Shown here piece after piece: positions 1 to 28,035 of a stretch of DNA of 64,000 nucleotides. The notes beneath the pieces are model-generated. The model was given only the letters and a program-made list of their open reading frames with translations. It had not been told where the DNA came from and ran no database searches. Source of the stretch: Rhea pennata (lineage: Eukaryota; Chordata; Aves; Rheiformes; Rheidae); assembly GCF_028389875.1 (NCBI RefSeq), contig NC_084663.1, positions 173,020,301 through 173,084,300 of the forward strand, given 5' to 3'. The translations under genes and the position numbers were made by a program. Position 1 is the first letter of the stretch. Each line of letters opens with the position of its first letter.

Positions 1-918
1 GTGAAGGGAAGGGGCTGCCCATGTCTGAGACGATCAGGTGTTGAACCGCAGTGGGTCAAGTGGAGTCAACGAGCAGATAAAGGTGAGCGGACAAAGACTG
101 GGGAAAACACACAGAAATAGCCAGGGAAAGATGGCTTATCACAGTGTCTTTCCCTATCATTTTGACCACTGAATGTGTCCCTCCTTTGGGGCATTTTTAT
201 TTCCAGGTTTGCCCAGTAACTAGGCAACAGTGCTGCTTAACGGTGCTCCTATGTGACTACAGTGCCCAGCATCCCCTGAGGGACGCATTGTCTTGAATTC
301 TTCACAGTCAACCTGTTTAGGTGTTAGTTGATGGAAAGATATCATGATGGCTACATTCAGATATTAGAAATACGCTCTTACTTCTAAAAGATTTTTTTTG
401 AACTCTCACCTGTCCAATGGTTTATGGATTGCCAAGGTCATGAGCAATCAAATATTAACATCTAATCTGTCATACCACCAATGAAAACTACAATCTGGCC
501 CATGACCTCATGTGAGTACTAGGTTGTTAACTAAAGAAAGGAATCAAATCTTCCTATAATAAATACTCCAGACTGTGACAGGTAAAATTCAGGTCATACG
601 TCTCCTTTGAAGTTTTAATGGCCACTCCAATTTTATGATAAAGCCACTCACCTTATGTTTGTAGTAATTTTGCAAAGCCTGAAGCGGCTCTAGTCATCTT
701 TGGTGCACAGCTTCAAGGACAAAGCTCTCATAAAACTACAGGCTTCAAAGGGATTAGACCTCTTCTTTGTCTCTTTCTCTCTCATTCTCTTTTCCTCTTT
801 TTTTTTTTTAAAAAAAGAACATTCCCTCACATTTACTCCCCTATTTTCTACACAACTCCCTGAGAAGACTCCTAGTTTAGTTCCCCATTTAGACTTCTTC
901 CTCAGGCTCTGTCACTCA

Positions 919-989
919 ACAAAATAAAATAAAGCAAAATGGAATAAAATAAAATAGAGTAAAATAAAATAAAACAAAATAAATAAAAT
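919..989. repeat. (TAAAA)n simple repeat
   Basis: About 70 bases of imperfect AAAAT pentamers with single G and C interruptions. It is an A-rich microsatellite; I see no attached retroelement body upstream. Confidence 0.85.
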
Positions 990-3900
990 GCATTTTCCTT
1001 TTTCCTAATAGTAAGGCAATTTTCTGGGTCATTTCTGCTTTTTGTCTTTATTCTATTGTCAATGCAGAGTAATATGAAGCAAATCAATAGAGCCTGTGTA
1101 TTTGCATATTTCTCAGGCTCTAAGAAGGACCACATGCAGCAGAACTGCTCCCCTAAATGTCATTTTTTTGTGTGTTTGTTTCCCTCCTTTTAAAGTCGGG
1201 CGGAAGCCGAGCTGAATCTGCCAAAGTTTGAAATCCAAAGCTACGTCCATACTGGTAAATTAAACAGTGCCGGGGAACGTTGCCAGGCACTAGAAGGCAA
1301 TTGTCTATATTGTTTAAGTGTTAGCACAGTGCCTGGCACAGCGGAGGCTCTGCCAACTTTCCCAAACAATTCCCAAACACAGCCCAAAAGCCTGGCATGG
1401 GCCAGGACCGCTCTCAATAGGCAGCTTGTATGCCGGGCACGGAGGGCAGGAGAGATGAATCGTATGGATGTGTCCCTTTCCCTCTCCATCAGCCTCAGCG
1501 CCAGAGAACTGTTCCAGTCATGCTTAATTTACTGCAAGAGACACAGCTATGGCTTTTCAAAGTTAATGCTTATACAACTATGCCATTGCGAGGAGAAGGC
1601 TGACTACACAACTTCCTGATATATACATATATATTTGCTTGCAGACTTATTTTATGCATTGCCTTGGCTCTAAGATTAGTTTGTTTCCATTAAATGTTAA
1701 GGATGTATTTTCAACTATTTATGCTTGATGCCAAGGACAAGGCACTCGGGGAAAATAACATTTGTCCATCTTTCTAATGCCTTGGGAGCTTTAAGACTCC
1801 CAAATCTGAGAAGCAGCACGTATGAGCCTTCTGCAGTTAAACCGAGCTCTGGAAAATGACTTAAATCAAGTGTCTGTCCAGGCACGGGCCAAACCATGCA
1901 GAACTAGTTGCACAAATAGCATAAAGCAAATTCAGTTTTATCAACAAATACTCCAACCCCAGCATTTCACAAGGTATGCTAAGGTGTACCGACCCATGCA
2001 TACCAAGGTAGCAGTGGCAGGCAATATTGCATGATGGAAACAAGCTGAAGGCTGGTCATATGGTCATCATCCTTTCAGCCCAACAAACTTCAGCAAACAC
2101 CCTGAGCAGTGACCAAGTGAGTAGCACTGAGAAGAAACAGCACAAGGTACCTCTAAGGGACCATCACAAAACAGCAATGCCCATCACAGGCAAATTAAGG
2201 AACATCCATCAGCTACAATATGGAAGCTAAATAACATAAATACACAAAATAATCTTATAAAGAAGACAAAAGAGGAATATGTGGGTCTCCTGAGCCTAAT
2301 ATTTCTGCAGATGATACGTGCCAGAAATAGCTGATACTCAGAACTCTGTCTTTTCAGAGTATGCTTCTTTAAGGTTACTGAAAAGTTCCTTTATTCAAGA
2401 AATTAGCTAAAATGTCCTAAGGCACAGTATGTACTCTGAAAATACTCACATTTCATTTGATTGCTGTTGTTAATGTTTCAGAAATGAAGTAAGTTTTCCC
2501 CTGGGGACATTTAGCCTGGCTTACCCATTTGTCTAAGAGTCTTCAAAGGAGGAATGATTCTTAGTTCTAGTTTGATTACAGCACAAGAGAAAAACCAAAT
2601 GCAGTGTTAGGAAAACAACGATTTATTAATTTTGGGGGTGTGGGGAGGAAGCCACAGGTATATTCAGTAATAACATGCAAATATTTGTGTAAGAAAACTT
2701 CTACTCTTTCATTGTTTTGCTGAGCATAGTGAGAACAAAAATTTGATTTCAGCTTCAAGCACTATTGCCTTTTCTTACCAGCACTTTGTGAATTGAAGTG
2801 TTCCTTTAAGAGGTCCATTAGAGCTGGGTTGAGGAGGAAGTTTTGGACTATGTAAGGGTCTTATTGATAGTCAGTAACAGAGTAAATGTTGTTTAAATCT
2901 TGCAAGAATTCTGGCATTTTCCACAGTAGAAATCTCACATATTTTGCTCTTGGGAGGTTGCTATATTTGAACAAAACTGCAAAATAAACTACTTCTTAAA
3001 GATAAAATCTGGACCTAGCCCCAGGAGAGACTATGCATTAAAAGACTGAAATTCAGAAATTTGTTGTAAAAACTCCCTGAGAGCGACACGCTCAGACTTC
3101 ATGTCTTCTTTTATGTCATACTTACATACAGCAGTTTTTCAGATTTCACTAAGTCATCTCAATCAGCTGAGGAAGCTCCTGATGTGTACAAGGTGCCCAG
3201 CATCACCTGGCAATTCCCGCCAGCTGTCAGCTCTGCACCCGTGGTACAAAGTGCCAATGCTGCTCCTGCAGACCCAGACCACAGGGCTGGCTCTGGTGCC
3301 AGCACAGTCTGCAGGACACAGGCATGTGATTTAGCAAAGCTGCACACTACTCATTTGCACTGCAGCAAAATATCAGGTCTGATCCCCCCAAAAGGATTTA
3401 GCACCTAAGGAGGGCTGTAATGTAAGCATATTGTCCAGAAAATCTTTGTACTGCTAATGTTTAACCCTGCAGGTTAAACTCTATATGCTGATAAATTTGT
3501 GAGTTTAAAATTCCTTATGGTCCTAAAGCTGTGCTTCTCTACGTGCACGGCAGAATCTCAGTCTTCAGGCTGTTAAGGACTTGGCTCATGCTATGCTTTT
3601 TCAGGACCCAGAAACTAGGCATTCCTCTACCTAAATATTCTGAGACTCTATCATCATAAGCACTCCTCTAGTTCACTTTCGGCATGTATACAGGATTAGG
3701 CTGCTCACACAATGCCACTGCTTTTCTTTGCTAAGCCACTGTTTGGCAGAAATTTGGCGATGGTGGCCCTCTTCTATACACATGGAAAACACGTGAAGAC
3801 AAACACAGTACCCACTTCTGCTGGCCCCGAACAAATCGAAAGCCAACATCTCCGACTTTCCAGGAGAACAACCAGGTTGGGGGCTATTCAGATGTGCAGC

Positions 3901-4013
3901 AAGGACACCACGTGTTTGCTTTCCCCCCTCTTGAAGAGAGGGCACTGAGCAGCAGAGAGTGCAGAATTTGTGGGACTGGAAAAAGAGAGCCGAAGAGAGC
4001 ATGACTCTGCAAC

Positions 4014-4076
4014 ATCGCAGTTAGGGTGTTGACCCGGGAGCTCGGAGACTGGGATTCTGGTCCCTCTGAGGGTGCC
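4014..4076 (+). mobile_element. tRNA-derived SINE relic (MIR/CORE-SINE-like head)
   Basis: The stretch GTTAGGGTGTTGACCCGGG followed by GGAGACTGGGATTCTGGTCCC resembles the tRNA-like head of ancient amniote MIR/CORE-SINEs: an A-box-like 5' part and a B-box-like GATTCTGGTCCC about 30 bases later. A T-rich run follows at 4082-4092. The copy is old and short, and the core region is not clear. Recognition is by eye, so a chance resemblance cannot be excluded. Confidence 0.4.
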
Positions 4077-4641
4077 TATGTCTTTTTTTTTTGGTCTACT
4101 GATCCACCCCATTGGGTTGGAAATAATGACAAACCGCAATAACAATAGCCAGCTAAACAAAACAAGTATAAACAGAAACAACAACTGAGGCTGGGAAGAG
4201 AAATGGCCTTTGGGGATACTGTTTAGAAGAGACTTCGGACTTTGATTTCCCAGGAAGAAAAGATGGTAAATCAGCCAATGTGACTCCTCAGTTCTTGAGA
4301 AAAAGGCAAACCACATTTTCCTAAAGTTTCCTGTAGCTGAAGCCATTGAACTGACTCTACTATAGCAAAACAGAGTGAGGCAGGAAAACAGGAAGGTCAG
4401 CACAAAGAGCAGGGCTGAAAACCCCATGACTCCATGCCGAACAGCTGAACATTTTTTGAGTTGCTGCCTCAGAAGTATGAGAATCCCCCTTGGCATCACA
4501 TGCCTTTGCTCAGTCCCATGGGAAAGAAAAGACTCTCATCCGTCTTCTGAGACCCGTACCGGAAAAGACTGCACTAGGTACAAGTGCCATTGCGCATACA
4601 GGTATAGCGTGTCCTATATATTGACACAAGCACAGTACATT

Positions 4642-4665
4642 AAAAAAAAAAAAAAAAAAAAAAAA
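4642..4665 (+). repeat. Poly(A) run
   Basis: Twenty-four uninterrupted A residues. No retroelement or processed gene copy is recognisable immediately upstream. Confidence 0.9.
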
Positions 4666-7600
4666 GGAAGTTTGCCCCAGTTATATAGCACAACACAGAG
4701 AGACTGGCAGAAGGCAAACAGGCAGTGCTGCTATTCTTCATGCCACAAAGAAATGAGCAGCAAATGAGAGGTTTCTTTCCAGGTTCACGTGCCACTGTGC
4801 TGCTCCTCTGTGGGCTTTTGACAGTCCTAGCCAGAAACGAGAGTCACACAAGTGAAAATAGAAATGGAGAGAAATTTGTTTGAAAAACAGGAGCCCTCCT
4901 GTACTTCCAGGATGTATTTCTTGGGTCTCTGGACCCTCAGGTCTCAGTATCTTGCTTCTTCCTCCATCCCCTCCTGCACTTTACCCTCCCTTCAAACAGT
5001 GACAGCAGTCCCCGCCTGCAGCTCGCGCTGCACGACAGACACAGGTTGCGGTGATGAGCAGCAGCCAGTCGAGGAGGGGTGCTGCAGGCTGAGGAGCCTG
5101 AGACCAATGGGCAGCAGAAACGGGGCCTGGGTAGAGACCAGGAAGCAGAAGTCAAGAAGAAGATGAGGAATCCTGATTAGACCAGCTGCAATTGAAAAGT
5201 CATTTCAGGATGCTATCTACCACCACCTACATAGGTTCTCCCTCAGAAATAACTCTTGTTCTTAGCTTGCCTAGTTGAAGGATTTATTTTTCAGTATGAG
5301 TTAACTTTGTTTCTGCAGTATAATCCCCCCCTCCTCTCCCCACATCCCTCCATCTCAGTTTCTTTCTTTCTCACTCTCAAAAAAAATTTAGAAGACATCA
5401 GAAGAAGGAAATAAGCTACTCCTTGGAAATAGAATTTCACTGTTGCATTTTTCTCCAATCCACATAGCAAGGAAAAGAAAGCTTAACATTTCCCCAATTG
5501 TTTCTAAAATTGTTGAGGAAACATAAGAACATTCATTTTCTCCTCCCCTCTCCACTCCTCCACTAATCTGTGGAACTCACTGCAATAAAGTGTTTTCCAA
5601 AGCAATGATCAACCAGGATTCAGACATAAATTGAACATTCAAATAGACAAGCACATATACACACACATTCCATACATATTTCCATAAATGTTTATACAGA
5701 AACAGTAGCCATTTTTAAAAAGCACAATAACAACATCTTTGAGAACACTATGTTTCCATTTCCCAAAGACAGGACTTGGTAGACTTTCACACCCAGTCTG
5801 CCATAAGCCTCTCCAGTTGTCCAGCTCAAAACCTGAATTCCAAACAATAAACATTTGAGGCAATGCTAGAAACACTGCAGGTGATAACAACAACCTAATG
5901 GTTCGTGGTGAAGAAGAATACAAACACAAACAAATATGCAAGCCTCTTTATTAAAAGCATACCCATCGGGCTGCTTTTGCTACTTACAGTGGCCAATAAA
6001 TTCCCTCAGTCTTAACAAACTTAAAGTGCCAGGATACATTATTCAGCGCATGACTAATTTATCACACTCTCTTGGATAACAGTCAGTTGTTGAGCTAGAC
6101 TCTGTTTCATGAAGGTCAACAGCAAAACTCCATTGTTGCAGCTATATAGCATGGTAGAGCCTTGTAGCACCTTACAGAACCAATTAAAGCAAGGATCCTT
6201 GCAAGGATCCCTTATAATGAAGGCCCAAAGATCTCCATGTGGGCATGGAGGTAATTATGGAGGAACTGGCCTTAAACTCATGTAAAAAACTCAGGAATAA
6301 ACTCAGTGCCTATGAAAGAGGACAATAATATGTTCATGTGGTCACTAGAAAAGCCAGTTTATCAACCGGACTTTCCCTCTTCATGTGGAATGATAATTTG
6401 AGTGCTGAATGAGAATTTTAGAGCAGAATTTGACAGTAGCCTCAGTATCCTGGGGAATTTGCATTAAGTGCTTCAAATGAACTGTGTGTCAGCTATGGTG
6501 ATACTACTTTTACTTGCAGATTTTGTGATAAGCCATGATGTTGGTCTCTTGTATTATTATCCTGCACTTGTCAGGAAAGAAAGCTTCTCTACCTTTAGTT
6601 TTATAATGTACACAGGTCTACTGTGTATGTAACTGTTTTATTAGGTTACATGTTGCTGAAATAGATGGGTCTAATTATGGCCTTTCATTCAGAATTAAAA
6701 TGAAGAAGCCATTAACTGGGCTTATGCAACCAAGTAGCTGAGCAACAAGAAACATCTAAAACAAGTATGAGGCAACACAGGAGGCTGAACCATGCAATCA
6801 ATGGCTTCTCATTGTGCAAAAATACGGGAAACCCAGAAAGCAGAACTGACTTCATCTGAAAACTTGAGAGAAAACATGGGGTGAGAGAAGATTCACTACA
6901 GAAGATCAGAAAGAGCTACTAACACCACCACTAGTCTGATCCCAAATCCAACGTGACTCATTTGGGCTGAGTGAAACAGGCTTAGCCCTCAGAATACCCT
7001 GGCAAACTGCTGTTAATTACTTTATTGTTGTTCAGGAAAATAAGCTCTGGTAACCCTCTTTTACAGTGACAGCACATAAATGGTTACTGAATTCATTGAC
7101 AATTTCCCCTCCTAACAGAAACACTCCAAAGAATTCTGCACTTTTTCTAACTGCTGGATCAAAAAGAGGATAATGCTGCAGTAATGCTTTTAGGAATTAC
7201 TGTTCCATGTTCTCCAAAACATCTTGTATTTGCAATTTTACAGAATTATGCTGGATGCATAAAAGGTTTCTTGGTAATCAACCTGGATTTTATTCAATAT
7301 ATTAATTCTATCTTCGGTATTTTCTAAAAGGAGTGAGTAGATTATGTGTGGACCTAGTTTTATGTGATATGGAACAGGATAATTAAGGTAGAAAAAAAAA
7401 TTGAGGAAAAACAGATTATAATGAAGGAACTGAAAAAAATAAGAAAGGATCCAGGAGTCGGAGTTTACACTTTCACATTTTAGAGAAAATTTTGAATGAA
7501 CTGGCAGTTCGTACTACTTCACTTTTATAAGTTGAAATAGCAGATGAAATTTAAAATGACAGGTTTATTAGTGGTAATTTGATTTTTTTAAAAAAGCTTG

Positions 7601-8150
7601 TTCTCTTTAAGCTTGGATGAAAGGGTGAGGACACAGATGTAAGCCTAGATCTGAGAGTACGCATTAGCTTGAATTTTTAAATTGAACTTTATTTCCGTCT
7701 TCTGCAGGACAAATGCCGAAATGGAGATAATGCTGTGGAGGGCACTGCATACTGCTTCTACAGGACCTTTTTGTTTTTATAGGACATGACAGAGAAGGGT
7801 TTTGCAGGGGGAGAAAATTCTGTTGGGCAACCGTGTAGTTGGGCGTAAACAGTTTTTATCCATTTTGAATATGGGAGAGAGTTTTGTGTACTTCTTGTAT
7901 GCACCCAATGTGTACCTTTTGTTTACTATTACACTACTGTGGATGGCCTATTGCAATTGCTTCCAGACTACCACATATTTCTTTTAATGTTCTGATGGCA
8001 GACAAGCACCATAAAGTAGTATTTATCATTCCGCATTTATTATTTTCATCAGGGCAGGATGCGGAAGGGCTAGGTACTTTTCAAAGAGCCATCCCTTGCT
8101 AAGAAGAGCTGATGTGAAACCACATATCATTCATTGTGAAGAGCCACAGA

Positions 8151-8170
8151 GCGCGCACACACACACACAT
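8151..8170 (-). promoter_or_regulatory. GU-rich downstream element of the KLF5 poly(A) site
   Basis: On the plus strand this is GCGCGC followed by a (CA)n tract. On the KLF5 sense strand it reads as alternating GT beginning 13 bases after the AATAAA hexamer. A GU-rich element at this distance is the usual binding site for the cleavage-stimulation factor, so the dinucleotide repeat probably doubles as a 3'-end processing signal. Confidence 0.6.
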
Positions 8171-8182
8171 TAGGCACTTTGT

Positions 8183-8188
8183 TTTATT
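8183..8188 (-). terminator. KLF5: KLF5 poly(A) signal AATAAA
   Basis: The plus strand reads TTTATT, so the sense strand has a canonical AATAAA about 1.75 kb after the KLF5 stop codon. It is the only canonical hexamer I see between the stop and this point and is followed by GT-repeat sequence. Cleavage is expected near 8165-8175. Confidence 0.75.
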
Positions 8189-8510
8189 TTGCAAAAAAAA
8201 AAAAAAAGTCTTTTATATATAAACCATTTCATTCTCTCTCAAAACATTCTACAACTATACAGCTGTTTGCTCCATCATTTGCATAAGAAATACCACAATA
8301 CAAAAATAAGGTAGGGGGAGGCAAAAGAAGCAAAACAGCAACCAATTTATGCATGTTTCCACGTATAAACATTTGAAGCCTTACAAAATTATTTACATCA
8401 TTTGTCAACTATTTACATTAAGAGCAACATTTCTAACTATAACAAACAAAACTATAATTTATCAAGTATATGTAAAATTGTCTTAAAAAAAGAGTCTATT
8501 GTATACCACA

Positions 8511-8519
8511 AATAAATAA
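8511..8519 (-). promoter_or_regulatory. AU-rich element nonamer in KLF5 3' UTR
   Basis: The sense strand reads TTATTTATT, the core nonamer of class I/II AU-rich elements that recruit decay factors such as tristetraprolin or stabilisers such as HuR. KLF5 is an early-response gene with a short-lived mRNA, so an active element is plausible; function is inferred. Confidence 0.5.
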
Positions 8520-9939
8520 AGACAAACAACAGTTTTAACAAAGTTAGGTTTTTCTGCAAGACCCTTTTTTGGTATTTTGATTCTTAATCTATCCTTTGGT
8601 TGACAGCTTAATATTACGGCTTATAACTCCAGACACTTACTAGGTTTGTTTGTTTTTCTCCTGTTGCCTGGCCAAATCCTACACAGTATAACCTCATCTT
8701 TGGCCCTTCATTTACTATTTCAAGGCGGAACACTGTGGATCAAAGTCATCGCTTGCATAAAAGGGCACCACTTCATTGACTTCAGAAGAGTTTCAACTAC
8801 TCATGTCAGCAGTAAATTTTGCCCTGTATGTGTCAATCTGAACAGTGGATCAACTAAACTGCACTGTAATTTTAAATAAAATTACTGTATCTTCTACCTT
8901 CTAGTAAATTACATGCAATATCCTCATGAAACTGGATCATACTGGTGCTGAACCAGCTTAACATGTCCATATATGAAAACTGCATCCTAAATCCTTCTTT
9001 TTAAAGTGATACTAAGTTTAGCTTATAGTAAGAGGTTTAACATTCTGAATATTGTAACTATCCCCATTATTTAAGCTTCCAACATTTACTTTACAGTTCA
9101 TTCTAAATGTTTTGCCCTTTTAAGCAATTTGAAAACAAAATCCTGCTTCGAATATTCAGTGCACACTGTTTGTGTTAACAGGTACAAAACATCTGAATGC
9201 TTAGCTCATTTCTTCTGAGAAAAATAAAGCTAAGTTGGTACTGTTTTGAGAGGTATTTAAATAAATTTGTTTGTAAATGTGCTGTGTTATCAAATGTAAA
9301 ACAACTGCTTTTTTCAGATGATTTTTAGAAAACTTTTGTATTAAACTTAAAAAGCTGATTTGCATATTTACAAAATCTTTGTCATAGCAAACATGCAACA
9401 TACAGAACAAAATGTTTTGTTCTATGGCTGCTTATGATTTTTTTCTATGTATTTTACCTCCACAGAATGACTTAACATTTAAAAAAAACCCACAAATACT
9501 AAATACGTCCAGTAAAAACCTGATGGGTTACAATTCATGGCTTTTCCACTGCGTTCATTCACCTGTAGCCTCTAATTAACTCATTTACTAAACATTGTCA
9601 CAATAATGACAGTGCTTTGGTCAAAACACTGCAACAGAAAAAAATGTGTAACGCTGCAATGTGTCAAGACGTAATACTTGCAAAGAGATGAAACCTGCTG
9701 ACTAAAGCCATATACATCATGAGAGCAAAAAAAAAAAAAACCCAACTGAACACTCTGGTATTGTGATACAGTGTCTTCCCTTTTTCTGCATAAATATACA
9801 AAATATACATTTCCAGTTTCTTTTGAGATTTCTTTTAAATGGATAATCCATAGTCAAAAATTAAACTAATTTTAGGTATGAATTGAGAGTCAATAGGAAA
9901 TTGCATAGATACAAAACTACCTCAATGACAAGTCCAGCT

Positions 9940-27524
<17,585 letters not shown>

Positions 27525-27647
27525 GAGGCGGGCTGGCTCCCGGGTGCGCACGGACTGGCTGCCCGCCCTCGCTGCGCCGCCCTGACACGGCGGGGACTGG
27601 CCGGCGGCAGGCTCCGGGTGGCGGCAGGGGTGGCAACTGCGCGGCAC

Positions 27648-27743
27648 TCACTCCCCGCGAGCCCCAGCCCGTGAGCGCATCAGCTCCAGTGTCCTCAGTG
27701 CCGCCGCCTGTACCTGGCCAAGGGTATCTATCCACTGACACAT
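27648..27743 (-). other. Upstream ORF (31 codons) before KLF5 start
   Basis: An ATG at 27743 opens a frame starting MCQWIDTLGQ that ends at TGA 27650-27648. It is in the same frame as KLF5 and stops 41 codons before its ATG. A second in-frame ATG at 27680 gives a 10-codon version. If transcription starts upstream of 27743, as expected, ribosomes would meet this ORF first, which usually lowers main-ORF translation. Expression is unproven. Confidence 0.45.
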
Positions 27744-27759
27744 GCCCGCCTCTATTTCA

Positions 27760-27803
27760 CCCTACCCCACCCCCGACCCCCCGCCCGCCCACCCACCCCA
27801 CCC
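27760..27803 (-). promoter_or_regulatory. G-quadruplex-forming and CACCC-box tract
   Basis: The KLF5 sense strand has GGGTGGGGTGGGTGGG at its upstream end (27803-27788), followed by further G-runs to 27760. The first part alone meets the strictest quadruplex pattern: four runs of three or four G with single-T loops. On the plus strand the same bases are repeated CACCC/CCGCCC boxes, the class of site bound by Sp/KLF proteins including KLF5. It lies 17 bases upstream of the uORF ATG. Confidence 0.6.
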
Positions 27804-27913
27804 AGCCCGGGGAAAGGGGCCGGCCCTGCGGGCTGCCCTGCCTATGGGCAGCGCGGCGGGCTCCTCCCCGCGGCGCGCTGGCCACGGGCGCCGCAGCACC
27901 GACAGGGCGGCGC

Positions 27914-28035
27914 GGCCGTTGGGCGCCCGGCGGCCGTTGGGCGCGGGGAGCGTAGCGGAGCGGCCGTTGGGCGCGCGGCGCGGCCGTTGGGCGCGCGGCG
28001 GCCATTGGGCGCGCGGAGCGGTGTGGCCGTTGGGC
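27914..28035 (-). repeat. GGCCGTTGGGC tandem motif array in the KLF5 promoter
   Basis: Six copies of GGCC(G/A)TTGGGC start at 27914, 27932, 27962, 27982, 28000 and 28025, separated by GC-rich spacers, with a degenerate copy (GGCCGTTA) at 28105. On the sense strand each unit reads GCCCAACGGCC, containing CAACGG, a MYB-type core. The copy at 28000 reads GCCCAATGGCC, a good CCAAT box. The start-to-start spacing is irregular (18-30 bp). Confidence 0.7.

Larger units (their letters stand above)
1..8164. other. Intergenic DNA downstream of KLF5
   Basis: No coding exon is recognisable on either strand. Open frames here are short or, like the 203-codon minus frame at 3888-4499, match no family I know and run through a SINE relic. 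The stretch holds an AAAAT-type simple repeat, a tRNA-derived SINE piece, a poly(A) run and a 14-bp palindrome (GCAAGGATCCTTGC at 6189-6202, followed by another AAGGATCC). A second minus-strand AATAAA at 8041-8036 could serve as a more distal KLF5 poly(A) signal. Confidence 0.7.
8168..9939 (-). other. KLF5: KLF5 3' UTR
   Basis: This is the sense sequence between the TGA at 9942-9940 and the predicted cleavage site, about 1.77 kb. It is AT-rich, carries several AUUUA-type motifs including one full UUAUUUAUU nonamer, and has no competing canonical poly(A) hexamer. A UTR of this size is in line with mammalian KLF5 mRNAs. The exact 3' end is inferred. Confidence 0.7.

Noticed and set aside
3888..4499. 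203-codon minus-strand open frame
   Set aside because: Hydrophobic, low-information translation with no family resemblance. It runs through the probable SINE relic and has no splice or promoter context.
8151..8170. Alternating CG/CA tract as a Z-DNA element of independent function
   Set aside because: Only 20 bp long, and its position after AATAAA is better explained as a GU-rich poly(A) downstream element.
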